64,000 nucleotides of DNA from an uncultured Prevotellaceae bacterium (GCA_946406435.1 CAMJKP010000004.1:1-64000), one strand, 5' to 3'. Shown: positions 41,729 to 50,214, counted from the stretch's first letter. The notes: a model not told the origin generated them from the sequence alone. Translations and numbers: made by a program.

Positions 41729-42452
41729 ACAACCCTCCATTTATCGAAATACACTCGCCCGTGATATACGAAGCAGCATCAGAGAGAAGGAACTTCACAA
41801 GGGCAGCCACCTCCTCCGGCTTGCCAAATCTGTTCATAGGCACAAGCTTCTTCAGCTCATCCTGTGGCAGATCCTTGGTCATATCAGTCTCGATGAAACC
41901 GGGAGCAACGGCATTTACATTCACGTTTCTTGCAGCCGTCTCCTGTGCAAGAGCCTTCGTAGCACCTATCAGAGCAGCCTTGGCAGCACTATAGTTCACC
42001 TGTCCCGGCATTCCCTTCAATCCTGAAAGCGAAGCCATATTGACAATCCTACCACCATGCTTGCGCATCATCATCTTGGTAAGGAGATGACTTGTGACAT
42101 TATAGAAACCATTGAGTGTGACATTAAGAACAGCATGCCAGTCAGCCTCAGGCATCATAAACATAAGATTATCCTTCCTGATACCTGCATTGTTCACAAG
42201 ATAGGCTATATAGTCTTCTGGATGATTAGCCTCCCAACTGTCAAGAGAAGCATCCACCTGAGCCTTGTCAGCCACATCAAACTGCATAAGTTCAGCCTTA
42301 CCGCCAGCAGCCTCTATGTCAGCCTTTACAGCCTCAGCCGCCTCTTTATTACTCTGATAGTTTATTATCACAGGAATCTCCATATCAGCCACGGCAAGAC
42401 ATACTGCCCTACCCAGACCTCTTGATCCACCTGTTACGAGTGCATATTTCAT
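41724..42452 (-). CDS. FabG-like 3-ketoacyl-ACP reductase
   Basis: A short-chain dehydrogenase of 242 residues. The NADPH fold is in VTGGSRGLGRAVCLAVAD (6-23), NNAG at about 88-91, the catalytic Ser in NMASLSGLKG, and YxxxK in VNYSAAKAALIGA. In the operon it reduces the ketoacyl-ACP from each condensation (ApeQ-like). It is the first biosynthetic gene after the NusG-like regulator. Confidence 0.93.
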   Translation of the reverse strand: MKYALVTGGSRGLGRAVCLAVADMEIPVIINYQSNKEAAEAVKADIEAAGGKAELMQFDVADKAQVDASLDSWEANHPEDYIAYLVNNAGIRKDNLMFMMPEADWHAVLNVTLNGFYNVTSHLLTKMMMRKHGGRIVNMASLSGLKGMPGQVNYSAAKAALIGATKALAQETAARNVNVNAVAPGFIETDMTKDLPQDELKKLVPMNRFGKPEEVAALVKFLLSDAASYITGECISINGGLY

Positions 42453-42470
42453 ATATAAAAATTAAAAATA

Positions 42471-42604
42471 GCCCCTCACCTGTCCTACGGACACCCTCTC
42501 CCCAAAGGGCGAGGGAGATATTACATTTGTTCGTTTACGTGGGATTATTACTAACTTTTCCCTCGCCCTTTGGGGAGAGGGTGTCCGTAGGACGGGTGAG
42601 GGGC
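42471..42604. repeat. 46-bp inverted repeat between regulator and cluster
   Basis: Arms at 42471-42516 and 42559-42604 pair over 46 bp with only one mismatch, and the loop is 42 nt. The arms begin GCCCCTCACC and include CCTACGGACACCCTCTCCCC. In the leftward transcript the stem is followed at once by TATTTTTAATTTTTATATA, so it looks like a very large terminator or attenuator placed between the nusG-like gene and the fabG-like gene. Confidence 0.9.
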
Positions 42605-42621
42605 TGTTAGTACCACCTTTT

Positions 42622-43323
42622 CTATTCTATCTTCTCCAAACAATTCTTCGGGATATAGGCTGTAGAGATAAATCCTATACCATCAATATTCACACCAACG
42701 CGCGTCTGTCCCTTGAGACGGACAATATGCCCTACAAGTCCTTCAAACACGCCTTCGGTAACTCTTACTAAATCATTTTCCTTGAAGATGAATGATGTCT
42801 GCCTAAAAATCTTATCCTCGGCATCAGCATCCACCCATCTTCTGAAAGAATCCATCTGTCTGTCAGGAATCACAACAGGGGTACGACCTGTTCCGATAGG
42901 TCTGCCAAACTCATCCTTGTGCGGCTGATAGCTGAAATGAAGGAAAGACAGAGGTTCTCTGCCAACCAACTTGGCAAGCACACTTTCCTTACTACGCACA
43001 AACAGATTATTCGGGATAATACTTACAAGGACATTCTTTGTCTTCCCTGCAATATTACGTTTCTTATACCATTGCGGAACATACGCACTCTCCACTCCCT
43101 CCATCTGCATCAGAATCTCCTCTGCCTTCTTCTCCTGCCCATACGCAGCACGCATAAGGAACCACTTGTTTCCTACATCTGACGTACGGATACAATTGGG
43201 GGACACCCCTTCAAAAGACTTTTGGTAGAGGATGGTAGCATTTTCTGCTACATTTTTCTGTAAATTGTCTCCTAAAACGGAGATTTTCTGCCCATTAACC
43301 AATGCGGCAGAAGATATTGACAT
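42622..43323 (-). CDS. NusG-like antiterminator (UpxY/LoaP type)
   Basis: From the ATG at 43323 it has 233 residues; the upstream in-frame part to 43596 has no family likeness and would run through the leader. An NGN domain covers about 55-150 (KWFLMRAAYGQEKKAEEILM; SAYVPQWYKKRNI; PNNLFVRSKESV), a variable linker about 110-170, and a KOW domain 175-230 (NDLVRVTEGVFEGLVGHIVR; GVNIDGIGFISTAYIP). Such paralogues load on RNA polymerase at a leader signal and let it read through a long operon, as UpxY does for capsule loci and LoaP for antibiotic loci. Here it heads the polyene cluster of about 24 kb. No UpxZ-like gene is seen. Confidence 0.88.
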   Translation of the reverse strand: MSISSAALVNGQKISVLGDNLQKNVAENATILYQKSFEGVSPNCIRTSDVGNKWFLMRAAYGQEKKAEEILMQMEGVESAYVPQWYKKRNIAGKTKNVLVSIIPNNLFVRSKESVLAKLVGREPLSFLHFSYQPHKDEFGRPIGTGRTPVVIPDRQMDSFRRWVDADAEDKIFRQTSFIFKENDLVRVTEGVFEGLVGHIVRLKGQTRVGVNIDGIGFISTAYIPKNCLEKIE

Positions 43324-43362
43324 ATCAGAAATGATTACAAGGTTTTGATATATGTCGCAATA

Positions 43363-43392
43363 CTGGCATCGCTTATTAGCAATAAATGCCAG
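43363..43392 (-). promoter_or_regulatory. Leader hairpin of polyene operon
   Basis: In the leftward transcript a stem CTGGCAT/ATGCCAG encloses TTATT-GCT-AATAA with a three-base bulge (GCG). It lies only a few nt after the expected start of transcription and before the nusG-like gene. It is a good candidate for the recruiting signal of the regulator. Confidence 0.5.
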
Positions 43393-43402
43393 AAATATTT
43401 GG

Positions 43403-43434
43403 CAAAAATACACTTTTTTTCCCGAGAAAACAAG
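43403..43434 (-). promoter_or_regulatory. Promoter of polyene operon
   Basis: On the minus strand CTTG (43431-43434) and TATTTTTG (43403-43410) are 20 nt apart. It would give a leader of about 70 nt ahead of the nusG-like ATG at 43323. Other starts in the 380-nt gap to 43706 are possible. Confidence 0.45.
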
Positions 43435-43625
43435 AAATAACGATGATATTTTCCTTCTCCAACACTTTTTAAGATAATAACAGCACAAAACTGCATCTTC
43501 CACACACTCCCCCACCCCTAAATTTGCATTATTGTCCCTCTCGCTCGAACTTCCTTTTTTGCCACGTTTTTTCTGGATTGTAAGAATTTCAATCACGACC
43601 CCAAATTAGAACATCTGTGATAAAC

Positions 43626-43654
43626 AAAAAAGGCTCACATAATGTGAGCCTTTA
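43626..43654 (-). terminator. Terminator after HigBA
   Basis: Read leftward, AAAGGCTCACATTATGTGAG then CCTTTTTT: a perfect stem with T run, 50 nt after the antitoxin stop. Nearly the same hairpin as after rodA. Confidence 0.8.
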
Positions 43655-43706
43655 TTAATTTATGTCCCGAGAAAAAGCGCCCTCAAAGTCATTTTGATAA
43701 TATTAT

Positions 43707-44015
43707 TTACAAAAGACTTACGGCTACTCTTTTTCCAAGACCACCAAATATTCGTGATAGAGTTGACAATTGTATATCAGTCCTGCCATTCTCTACACGC
43801 GAGATAAAACTTTTCTTTGTCCCTATCTTTTGCGCTAACTCTTCTTGAGTCATTCCCGCTTTCTTGCGTTCAAGTTTCAAACGTTCACCAATAATGAACG
43901 CATCACAACTGAGTTCAAAAGCATCACGCTCTGGTGTACCAACCTCACCAAAGTCTTCTGCTATCATATCCTCTATTGAACCACATCCTATTTTCTTCAA
44001 TTCCTCTTGTGTCAT
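43707..44015 (-). CDS. HigA-type antitoxin (XRE family)
   Basis: A protein of 102 residues. An N-terminal helical part (about 1-40) precedes a helix-turn-helix of Cro/CI type at 45-100 (RLKLERKKAGMTQEELAQKI; FISRVENGRTDIQLSTLSRI). It should bind the toxin encoded immediately upstream (spacing two nt) and repress the pair. Toxin-first order is typical of HigBA. Confidence 0.85.
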   Translation of the reverse strand: MTQEELKKIGCGSIEDMIAEDFGEVGTPERDAFELSCDAFIIGERLKLERKKAGMTQEELAQKIGTKKSFISRVENGRTDIQLSTLSRIFGGLGKRVAVSLL

Positions 44016-44017
44016 AA

Positions 44018-44389
44018 TTACTTTACGTTATTTAGTGATGCCTTAGCAGCAAAATATTCTTCTTTTATCCTAATCGCACGTTCAATTTCCGAAGTTGGAG
44101 TCTTTTGCGTTTTCTTCTGAAAAGCATTAAAAAGAATAACGAGATTCCCTTCATCAAAACAGCAGAATATACGATATATATTACCATTATGTTCTATGCG
44201 GATTTCGTAAAGGTCTTTGACTCCTTCTATTTTCTTTAGAAATTTTACTGGTATGATATCCTCAGACATTATATAGATGAAAACCTGGTAGATTTTCATA
44301 AGCACATCCTTGCTCAATGTGCGCTTGAACTCCTTGAAATAGTCCTTAAACGGAACTATCGTTCGTTTATAATCTCTGCGGTCACCCAT
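44018..44389 (-). CDS. HigB-type toxin (Gp49/RelE superfamily)
   Basis: A protein of 123 residues with the RelE/HigB core: VKFLKKIEGVKDLYEIRIEH (about 53-72), GNIYRIFCCFDEGNLVILFN (about 73-92), FQKKTQKTPTSEIERAI. Such toxins cut mRNA on the ribosome. It comes before its antitoxin in one transcript from the promoter at 44412. Full length, apparently intact. Confidence 0.85.
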   Translation of the reverse strand: MGDRRDYKRTIVPFKDYFKEFKRTLSKDVLMKIYQVFIYIMSEDIIPVKFLKKIEGVKDLYEIRIEHNGNIYRIFCCFDEGNLVILFNAFQKKTQKTPTSEIERAIRIKEEYFAAKASLNNVK

Positions 44390-44411
44390 ATATAATTGCT
44401 TATTTCGGTTA

Positions 44412-44419
44412 CAAAGTTA
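44412..44419 (-). promoter_or_regulatory. Promoter -7 of higBA
   Basis: TAACTTTG on the minus strand, about 23 nt upstream of the toxin start codon. A short leader and an overlap with likely HigA binding sites would fit autorepression. Confidence 0.55.
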
Positions 44420-44556
44420 ACGAATTAGTAAACAATATCCAAATTTTCTACAATATTTCTTCACAAAAAAACATAGAAACAGCAAAAAGCTCACGAAATG
44501 TCAAACCTAAGTATCCTCGTAGCCTTACAACGAAGATACAAAATCATGTCATAGTC

Positions 44557-44592
44557 AGAATAGATGCAGGAAGAAATCTGATTAGGACTTAG
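44557..44592 (+). pseudogene. Fragment of rodA 3' end
   Basis: This segment reads RIDAGRNLIRT then stop in one frame, exactly the last 11 residues of RodA (12328-12363), with about 31 of 36 bases equal. No more of rodA lies upstream. About 70 nt to the left, GCTCACGAAATGT also equals part of the rodA terminator. It is a relic of a duplication or recombination event between the two sites. Confidence 0.75.
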
Positions 44593-44602
44593 GTTCAATA
44601 AC

Positions 44603-45817
44603 CTACGGCATTCTAAGTTTGTTTTCTTTTATTTCATTCAAGATCTCATCAAACTTCTGCTCTACCCATTCATACACTTCTCCATTGATGATTTTGTCAG
44701 CATTATCATAGCCAAAATATTTCATGTAAGAAGGCAGATATTCCCATCCATACGGCCAGCCTTCATCAGGTTTCTCAGACAAACAAACCATTTTCGAATA
44801 ATCTTTCTTGAATATTTTATTACTTCTATTTGTTTGATTATACCAACTTACTCCAACACGAAGATCACTCCACGTGTTTTTACCTGACCACAGAAAAATC
44901 CCATAATACTTCCAGCAATCTTTATACATGTAAAAACCATTATCACCTCTATCTGCACTATAATAGAATTTCATTTTTTTGCTTTCTGCATATTTACATA
45001 GAGGCTTGAACAGATATTCCTCAATAATAGAGTTTAGCCAACGATCTCTCATACAGAGTATCTCTTTCACGGCAAGTATATTATTCTTTTGAGTCAAAAG
45101 ATTAAGAAGTTTCTTTGAATTATTATCATCCATAGTATTTCCCAAAACTTTTTTAAGATGTAATTTATACTGATTAATGATGACCTTCATATTTTGGTTT
45201 GGAGAACTCTTACACGAACAGTTATCTAGCCACAACAAAATGTCATTGAATGACAAGCATTTACAATCAAAACGTTCACCTCCAGTAGTTTTTTTATCTG
45301 CTTTTCTACCATCTTTTGTTAGATAAACAAGAATGCTATCTACATATTTGTCTATCGCATAATTATGATACCTCAACAACTGCCTATTTTGATCCTCATC
45401 TCATGGTTTGTTTTCAATTATTAAAGCGTGTTTTCCATCTTCTATGATTATATCTACCCTTCCGCCTGTTGTTTCAGTCATACGACCAATATAACGTTCC
45501 GTAATTTTTCTGACAGAATTAGGCTTAACCCGCTTGGCTTCTAATGGGAAATCATCACGTTCCAATATGTGGAGAAATTGTTTCAGATAGAAATCGCCAG
45601 CTCCATGACTACCATGAGGGTCTAATAATTCGGCAATTATGGCAGAATGGAGTTTTACTTCTTCATCCCATAACCCTACAACAGAAAACACATCAAACTC
45701 CTCACCTTTTTGATATGATTTAGCACGAAATTTTTCTGCTTTCTGCCGAATAGCCTCTACTTTATTTAACAAATTCTGTATTTTTCCCATATTTTTCATT
45801 AGTATGGGGATTATCAC
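44603..45817 (-). pseudogene. PD-(D/E)XK nuclease gene broken by a TGA stop
   Basis: Two frames, 45401-45817 and 44603-45379, are in the same phase and are separated only by one TGA (45401-45403) and seven sense codons (DEDQNRQ). Together they make a protein of about 404 residues of the PDDEXK_4-like family. The active site is complete: D122 in GGRVDIII and E135-x-K137 in ALIIENK. The stop comes two codons after the catalytic lysine, at a site where homologues have an aromatic residue, so TGG to TGA is likely. The C-terminal part (YYSADRGDNGFYMYKD, GIFLWSGKN) is well preserved, hence the break is recent, or suppressed, or the TGA is a sequencing error. Confidence 0.85.
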
Positions 45818-45981
45818 TTATGATGTTATCTTTTGTTCTTTATAACAAAAGTATATTTGCAAAAGTATAGATTTTTTACGAAACACACAAATTTTCCAAC
45901 GAGAAATTTTATAATCATAATATTTTTAAGAGTTATCGCGTTTTTTGTGCTTTTGTTTTCTTTTTCTTCCGAAATAATTTG

Positions 45982-45989
45982 TAAATTTG
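45982..45989 (+). promoter_or_regulatory. Promoter of duplicated module, copy 2
   Basis: TAAATTTG within the shared upstream block (about 45948-46010) with TTGTGCTTTTG further upstream, as in copy 1. Confidence 0.6.
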
Positions 45990-46004
45990 CAGGCAGTAAC
46001 AAGG

Positions 46005-46104
46005 TAGATACTCCATACATACTCCATAGATACTCCATACATACTCCATAGTTTTTATGGAGTATCTATGGACAACAGATGGTCTATTGATGGAGTATAT
46101 ACAT
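46005..46104 (+). repeat. ACTCCAT mirror array in module leader, copy 2
   Basis: Four GATACTCCAT or CATACTCCAT units on the left face ATGGAGTATCTATGGAC and GATGGAGTATAT on the right, with the turn at TAGTTTTTATGG. Compared with copy 1 the left arm is more regular and the units differ in sequence and number, while flanks are nearly equal. It would form the same long hairpin in the 5' leader. Confidence 0.85.
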
Positions 46105-46137
46105 AGTTAAAAGAATATATTTTAGAAAGGAAAAGAT

Positions 46138-46992
46138 ATGGTTAAAGTAAAATCTTCATTAGGAACAATGGTTGGCAACTCTGGTAATATGAGCTATTTT
46201 GAGGTGAATGGCGTGACTATCGGCAGGTCAAAACCTACAAAAATGGGAAACCCAAAGACTGAGGCGCAGATGAAACAGCGCATCAAAATCAACAATATTC
46301 TCAATACATACAAATATATCAAAGAGTATTTACAGCAGAATTTTGAAGGCACAATTGGCTATAAGAGCGCATCGAGCTTTTTCCGTAGCTATAACCTGAT
46401 GAAGACTCCCGTTTGGCTGACGAAGGCACAGAAGGAGTCGTATAAGTTTGTGCTTGCCCCTTACGTGGTGGCTCAAGGGCGTATCAATTCCGTCGGTTAT
46501 GAGTTCAAGGATGGCGCGTTCGTTTCTGATATTAATGTCGGGGATTTGGAAATAAACGACGAGACGGAGGAGAGTGTGCTTTCGTCTGTTATATGCGGAA
46601 ATAACGAGGGTTGGACGAATAATGACACCTTGCAGGTGATTCTTTTGAGACAAAAACGTGTAGCGGCTTTAGACGAGGAAATTGCACATCCTACGTGCTG
46701 TTCGATTGTCGTTAGCCTTGACAAGGCAAGCGCATCGAAGATTGGCGAGATTCCTATTCTTGAGAGCCTGTCGAATATGTCTCGCTTCTCATTATGTAAT
46801 ATTGACGGCAAACTATCTGTAAGGGTTGCCGATACGGATGAATACACTTTCGCCTTTGCCGTTGTTCATGGTCGTGGACAAGGCAGAGACAAGATTGTTT
46901 CCTCTCAGCAACTTTGCCTTAGCGATACCGCCCTTTACGATAGCTATTGCAGTAGCGAAGCGTTCAACAAAGCCTACGAAAGTTACAAATGA
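46138..46992 (+). CDS. DUF6266-like protein, module copy 2
   Basis: A protein of 284 residues, paralogue of the one at 14514. Residues 34-284 are about 90 percent identical (about 25 changes), but residues 7-33 (SLGTMVGNSGNMSYFEVNGV in part) differ at roughly four in ten positions. No signal peptide or membrane helix. Beta-rich core with DINVGDLEINDETE and TLQVILLRQKRV. Four-nt ATGA overlap with the downstream membrane gene, as in copy 1. Function unknown. Confidence 0.75.
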   Translation: MVKVKSSLGTMVGNSGNMSYFEVNGVTIGRSKPTKMGNPKTEAQMKQRIKINNILNTYKYIKEYLQQNFEGTIGYKSASSFFRSYNLMKTPVWLTKAQKESYKFVLAPYVVAQGRINSVGYEFKDGAFVSDINVGDLEINDETEESVLSSVICGNNEGWTNNDTLQVILLRQKRVAALDEEIAHPTCCSIVVSLDKASASKIGEIPILESLSNMSRFSLCNIDGKLSVRVADTDEYTFAFAVVHGRGQGRDKIVSSQQLCLSDTALYDSYCSSEAFNKAYESYK

Positions 46993-47369
46993 AGAACAAA
47001 AAGCAAATAACAGAAATTATAATGTGCATGCTGAAATGCTCATTTGCAGCTACAGTATTGAATCCGGGCACATTTTTGGCTTTTATTATGGCACCATTTT
47101 TATTTCTGTATTTTGTAGTGGCTTATATTATAATGGGCACTCCTCTTTTTTATCTGCTAAGAAAAAAGTCATGGGGTATTCACATTATGGCAGCATGGCT
47201 TATTATTAATGTCATTTTGACTTCTGTTCTTACTTATCTTTTATTCATCATTGAAACGGGACCGAAGGGAATTATCTGTCCTGCGACATTTATTATTACA
47301 GGTATTCTGTCTATAATATCTGTCATCTATTTATGTCGCAAAACAAATGAAGAAATGGATATCTATTGA
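46989..47369 (+). CDS. Four-helix membrane protein, module copy 2
   Basis: A protein of 126 residues with four hydrophobic helices and a C-terminal CRKTNEE, matching CRKTRKK of the 134-residue protein at 15365. Both begin MKNK and keep AYI-GTP-YLLRKKS-like loop 2. Sequence identity is far lower than between the upstream partners. Translationally coupled to the upstream gene. Family not recognised. Confidence 0.7.
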   Translation: MKNKKQITEIIMCMLKCSFAATVLNPGTFLAFIMAPFLFLYFVVAYIIMGTPLFYLLRKKSWGIHIMAAWLIINVILTSVLTYLLFIIETGPKGIICPATFIITGILSIISVIYLCRKTNEEMDIY

Positions 47370-47403
47370 TATGGAATGACAGAGGAGAAAAGAATAAAAT
47401 AGA

Positions 47404-47470
47404 AAGAGTAAAGAGTAATGTCGATAGTATTTTTGGCGAAAAGCCACTATCTACATTACTCTTTACTCTT
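47404..47470. terminator. Bidirectional terminator made of AGAGTAA repeat
   Basis: AAGAGTAAAGAGTAATGT and following CGATAGT pair with ACTATCTACATTACTCTTTA and CTCTT over 25 bp with one mismatch. T runs follow on both sides. It ends the module and the leftward nqr operon. The stem consists of the AGAGTAA word, so a repeat array serves as terminator. Confidence 0.8.
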
Positions 47471-47488
47471 TTTTACTTTACACTAATC

Positions 47489-48775
47489 TTATCCTCCGAA
47501 GTTGTCGAAGCGGATCATGTTATCCTCAACGCCAAGTGAGTGGAGAAGATCGAGAACGGTCTTAGCCATCATTGGAGGTCCGCAGAGGTAGTACTCACAA
47601 TCCTCTGGAGTCTCATGCTGCTTGAGGTATGTATCGCCCATAACTGGAGCTACGAAGCCTGGAGTATATTTGATTCCTGCTGCATCTGCCTTTGGATCTG
47701 GACGGTCGAGGGCAAGATGGAAGTGGAAGTTAGGGAAGTCCTTCTCAAGCTGGAGGAAGTCGTCGAGGAATGGGATTTCCTCAAGAGCACGTGCACCATA
47801 GAAGTAGTGCATTGGACGCTGACGATCCTCTGGAGCAATACCATGACCTTTGAGCATGTGCATGATCTGTGCACGGAGAGGAGCCATACCGGCACCACCA
47901 CCTACCCAGATCATCTCACGACCTGTGCCATACTGTGGACGGAACTCACCATAAGGGCCTGACATGATTACCTTGTCGCCTGGCTTGAGTGAGAAGATAT
48001 AAGAAGAAGCAATACCTGGGTTTACATCCATGAAGCCTGTACCCTGATCCTTTGGCTTGAATGGAGGAGTAGCGATACGCACGTTAAGTGTGATGATATC
48101 GCCCTCGTCAGGATAGTTAGCCATAGAGTAAGCACGGATTGTTGGCTCTGGGTTTACGCACTTGAGGCCGAACAAGCCGAACTTCTCCCATGCTGGGAGG
48201 TAAGTATCACCGATAAGAGACTTGTCGAAGTCCTTGTCGTAGTCGAGTTCGAATGCAGGGATGCGGATCTGAGCATAAGAACCAGGCTCAAAGTCCATGT
48301 GCTCGCCAGGAGGAAGAGCCACCTTGTACTCCTTGATGAATGTAGCCACGTTACGGTTTCCAATAACGGTACACTCCCATTCCTTAACGCCCAATACAGA
48401 CTCAGGAACCTTTACTTCCATATCACCCTTGATCTTAGCCTGACAGCCGAGACGCCAGTGGTCCTTGATCTCCTTACGAGTGAAGTGAGGCTTCTCAGAG
48501 TCGAGAATCTCGCCACCTCCCTTGAGAATCTGGAGTTTACACTGACCACAGCTTGCCTTACCACCACAAGCAGATGGAAGGTAGATGCCGTTCTCATTAA
48601 GGGTAGCCATAACAGAACCACCCTGATTAACGGTCAGTTTGGTATCGCCATTCACAGTCAGAGTAACCTGACCGCTTGGGCTGAGATATTTCTTTGCTAC
48701 CAGCAGTACTATTACAAGTACGAGGATAACCACGAGGAATACCCCTATGCTGAGTAAATTAAATGCTATGTTCAT
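47489..48775 (-). CDS. nqrF: Na+-translocating NADH:quinone reductase subunit F
   Basis: The NADH-oxidising subunit, 428 residues. One N-terminal helix (about 7-28), a 2Fe-2S ferredoxin domain with CGGKASCGQC and a fourth Cys (GCQAK, about 70-111), then FAD- and NADH-binding domains: RAYSMANYP, GPYGEFRPQ, GGGAGMAPLRAQI, and CGPPMMAKTV near the end. Length and motifs are normal for NqrF. Last gene of the operon. Confidence 0.97.
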   Translation of the reverse strand: MNIAFNLLSIGVFLVVILVLVIVLLVAKKYLSPSGQVTLTVNGDTKLTVNQGGSVMATLNENGIYLPSACGGKASCGQCKLQILKGGGEILDSEKPHFTRKEIKDHWRLGCQAKIKGDMEVKVPESVLGVKEWECTVIGNRNVATFIKEYKVALPPGEHMDFEPGSYAQIRIPAFELDYDKDFDKSLIGDTYLPAWEKFGLFGLKCVNPEPTIRAYSMANYPDEGDIITLNVRIATPPFKPKDQGTGFMDVNPGIASSYIFSLKPGDKVIMSGPYGEFRPQYGTGREMIWVGGGAGMAPLRAQIMHMLKGHGIAPEDRQRPMHYFYGARALEEIPFLDDFLQLEKDFPNFHFHLALDRPDPKADAAGIKYTPGFVAPVMGDTYLKQHETPEDCEYYLCGPPMMAKTVLDLLHSLGVEDNMIRFDNFGG

Positions 48776-48807
48776 AATTGTTATTTACAATTTACCATTT
48801 AAGGGTT

Positions 48808-49434
48808 TTACAACTTCAGTCCTGAGAAACACATCATAGCGATAGCCATGAGACCTACGGTGATGAATGTGATACCGAGACCACGGAGAGGCTTTGGAAC
48901 ATCGCTGTATGCCATCTTCTCGCTGATAGCGCCCATGCTGACGATAGCAAGGAGCCAACCGAAGCCTGAACCGAGAGCATATACGAACGCATCAAGGACA
49001 CTACCGATATACTGTGTGTTGGATGGATCGAGGTTGATACGCTGCTGCATGAAGAGCGAAGCACCCATGATAGCACAGTTTACGGCAATCAATGGAAGGA
49101 AGATACCAAGAGCTGCATAGAGTGATGGAGAGAAACGCTCTACAACCATTTCCACGAGCTGCACGATACCAGCGATGACTGCGATGAAGAGGATGAAAGC
49201 AAGATAACTGAGATCCACGCCTTCTACGAGACAGTCAGGACCGAGAATCTTGGTCTGGAGCAGATAGTTGGTAGGAACGGTAACGCAGAGCACGAATGTA
49301 ACGGCGAGACCGAGTCCGAGAGATGTCTTCACGTTCTTACTAACGGCAAGGAATGAACACATACCGAGGAAGAAAGCGAAGATCATGTTGTCCACGAAGA
49401 TGGACCTAAAGAATAGATTTATCAATTGTTCCAT
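48808..49434 (-). CDS. nqrE: Na+-translocating NADH:quinone reductase subunit E
   Basis: A membrane subunit of 208 residues with six helices. It keeps [20 protein letters not shown], with a Cys that in NqrD/E coordinates the intramembrane iron centre, and the inverted-repeat relation to NqrD. It forms the electron and sodium path with NqrD. Its start abuts the nqrD stop with a one-nt overlap. Confidence 0.95.
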   Translation of the reverse strand: MEQLINLFFRSIFVDNMIFAFFLGMCSFLAVSKNVKTSLGLGLAVTFVLCVTVPTNYLLQTKILGPDCLVEGVDLSYLAFILFIAVIAGIVQLVEMVVERFSPSLYAALGIFLPLIAVNCAIMGASLFMQQRINLDPSNTQYIGSVLDAFVYALGSGFGWLLAIVSMGAISEKMAYSDVPKPLRGLGITFITVGLMAIAMMCFSGLKL

Positions 49435-50054
49435 TATTTCTCCTCCTTATAGAAATAAGCACGATGAATCCAGATTACAACACCGATCATAATAAGTGCC
49501 ATAGCAGGCATTGTCATCATACCATTATTAATATAGCCGAAGTCGTATGCACCTTCTGGGATAATCTGATAGCCGAGAAGAGAACCACGACCGAGCAACT
49601 CACGGAAAGCACCTACGATAACGAGGATAAGACCATAACCGAGACCATTGGCGAAACCGTCAATGAGTGACTGTACAGGACCGTTCTGCATAGCGAATGC
49701 CTCAAGGCGACCCATGAGAATACAGTTGGTAATGATAAGACCTACATATACAGAGAGCTGAACGCTAACATCGTATGCGAATGCCTTGAGAATCTGTGAA
49801 ACGATAGTTACCAGAGCAGCAACTACAACAAGCTGTACCACGATACGGATACGTGTTGGAATAGTGTTGCGCAGTATTGAGATGATGAGGTTACTGAACG
49901 CCGTAATAACAGTAACGGCAAGTCCCATCACTAAAGCCGGTTTAAGCTGAGAGGTAACAGCGAGAGCCGAACAGATACCAAGCACCTGTACGAGCACAGG
50001 GTTGAGCACGTTGATCGGAGCTGTGAAGACCTCTTTCATTTTACTGTTAGCCAT
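49434..50054 (-). CDS. nqrD: Na+-translocating NADH:quinone reductase subunit D
   Basis: A protein of 206 residues with six helices. [20 protein letters not shown] holds the conserved Cys; [17 protein letters not shown] holds the second. It pairs with NqrE. A 36-bp perfect inverted repeat separates it from nqrC. Confidence 0.95.
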   Translation of the reverse strand: MANSKMKEVFTAPINVLNPVLVQVLGICSALAVTSQLKPALVMGLAVTVITAFSNLIISILRNTIPTRIRIVVQLVVVAALVTIVSQILKAFAYDVSVQLSVYVGLIITNCILMGRLEAFAMQNGPVQSLIDGFANGLGYGLILVIVGAFRELLGRGSLLGYQIIPEGAYDFGYINNGMMTMPAMALIMIGVVIWIHRAYFYKEEK

Positions 50055-50071
50055 AATTTTGTTTTTAATTA

Positions 50072-50208
50072 GGCCTCTCCCCCCGCCCTCCCCCGTAGGG
50101 AGGGAGCCGATTCGACATTGGGGGATCGGCTACATTACTAATTACTTTTAAGATTCTGCCTTTCGCCTTCCAGCTCCCTCCCTACGGGGGAGGGCGGGGG
50201 GAGAGGCC
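50072..50208. repeat. 36-bp perfect inverted repeat in nqr operon
   Basis: Arms at 50072-50107 and 50173-50208 are perfect reverse complements over 36 bp (GGCCTCTCCCCCCGCCCTCC at the outer end) with a spacer of 65 nt. It fills nearly all of the nqrC-nqrD spacer. A solo copy of the right arm lies at 62028-62068. Confidence 0.92.
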
Positions 50209-50214
50209 GCCTTA

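Noticed and set aside
43324..43596. N-terminal extension of the NusG-like protein
   Set aside because: The in-frame extension covers the likely promoter and leader hairpin and has no NusG-like sequence. ATG at 43323 gives a normal-length protein.
44603..45379. Independent 258-residue gene
   Set aside because: It is in phase with the upstream frame, begins inside the nuclease fold at a TTG, and is best read as the second half of a broken gene.
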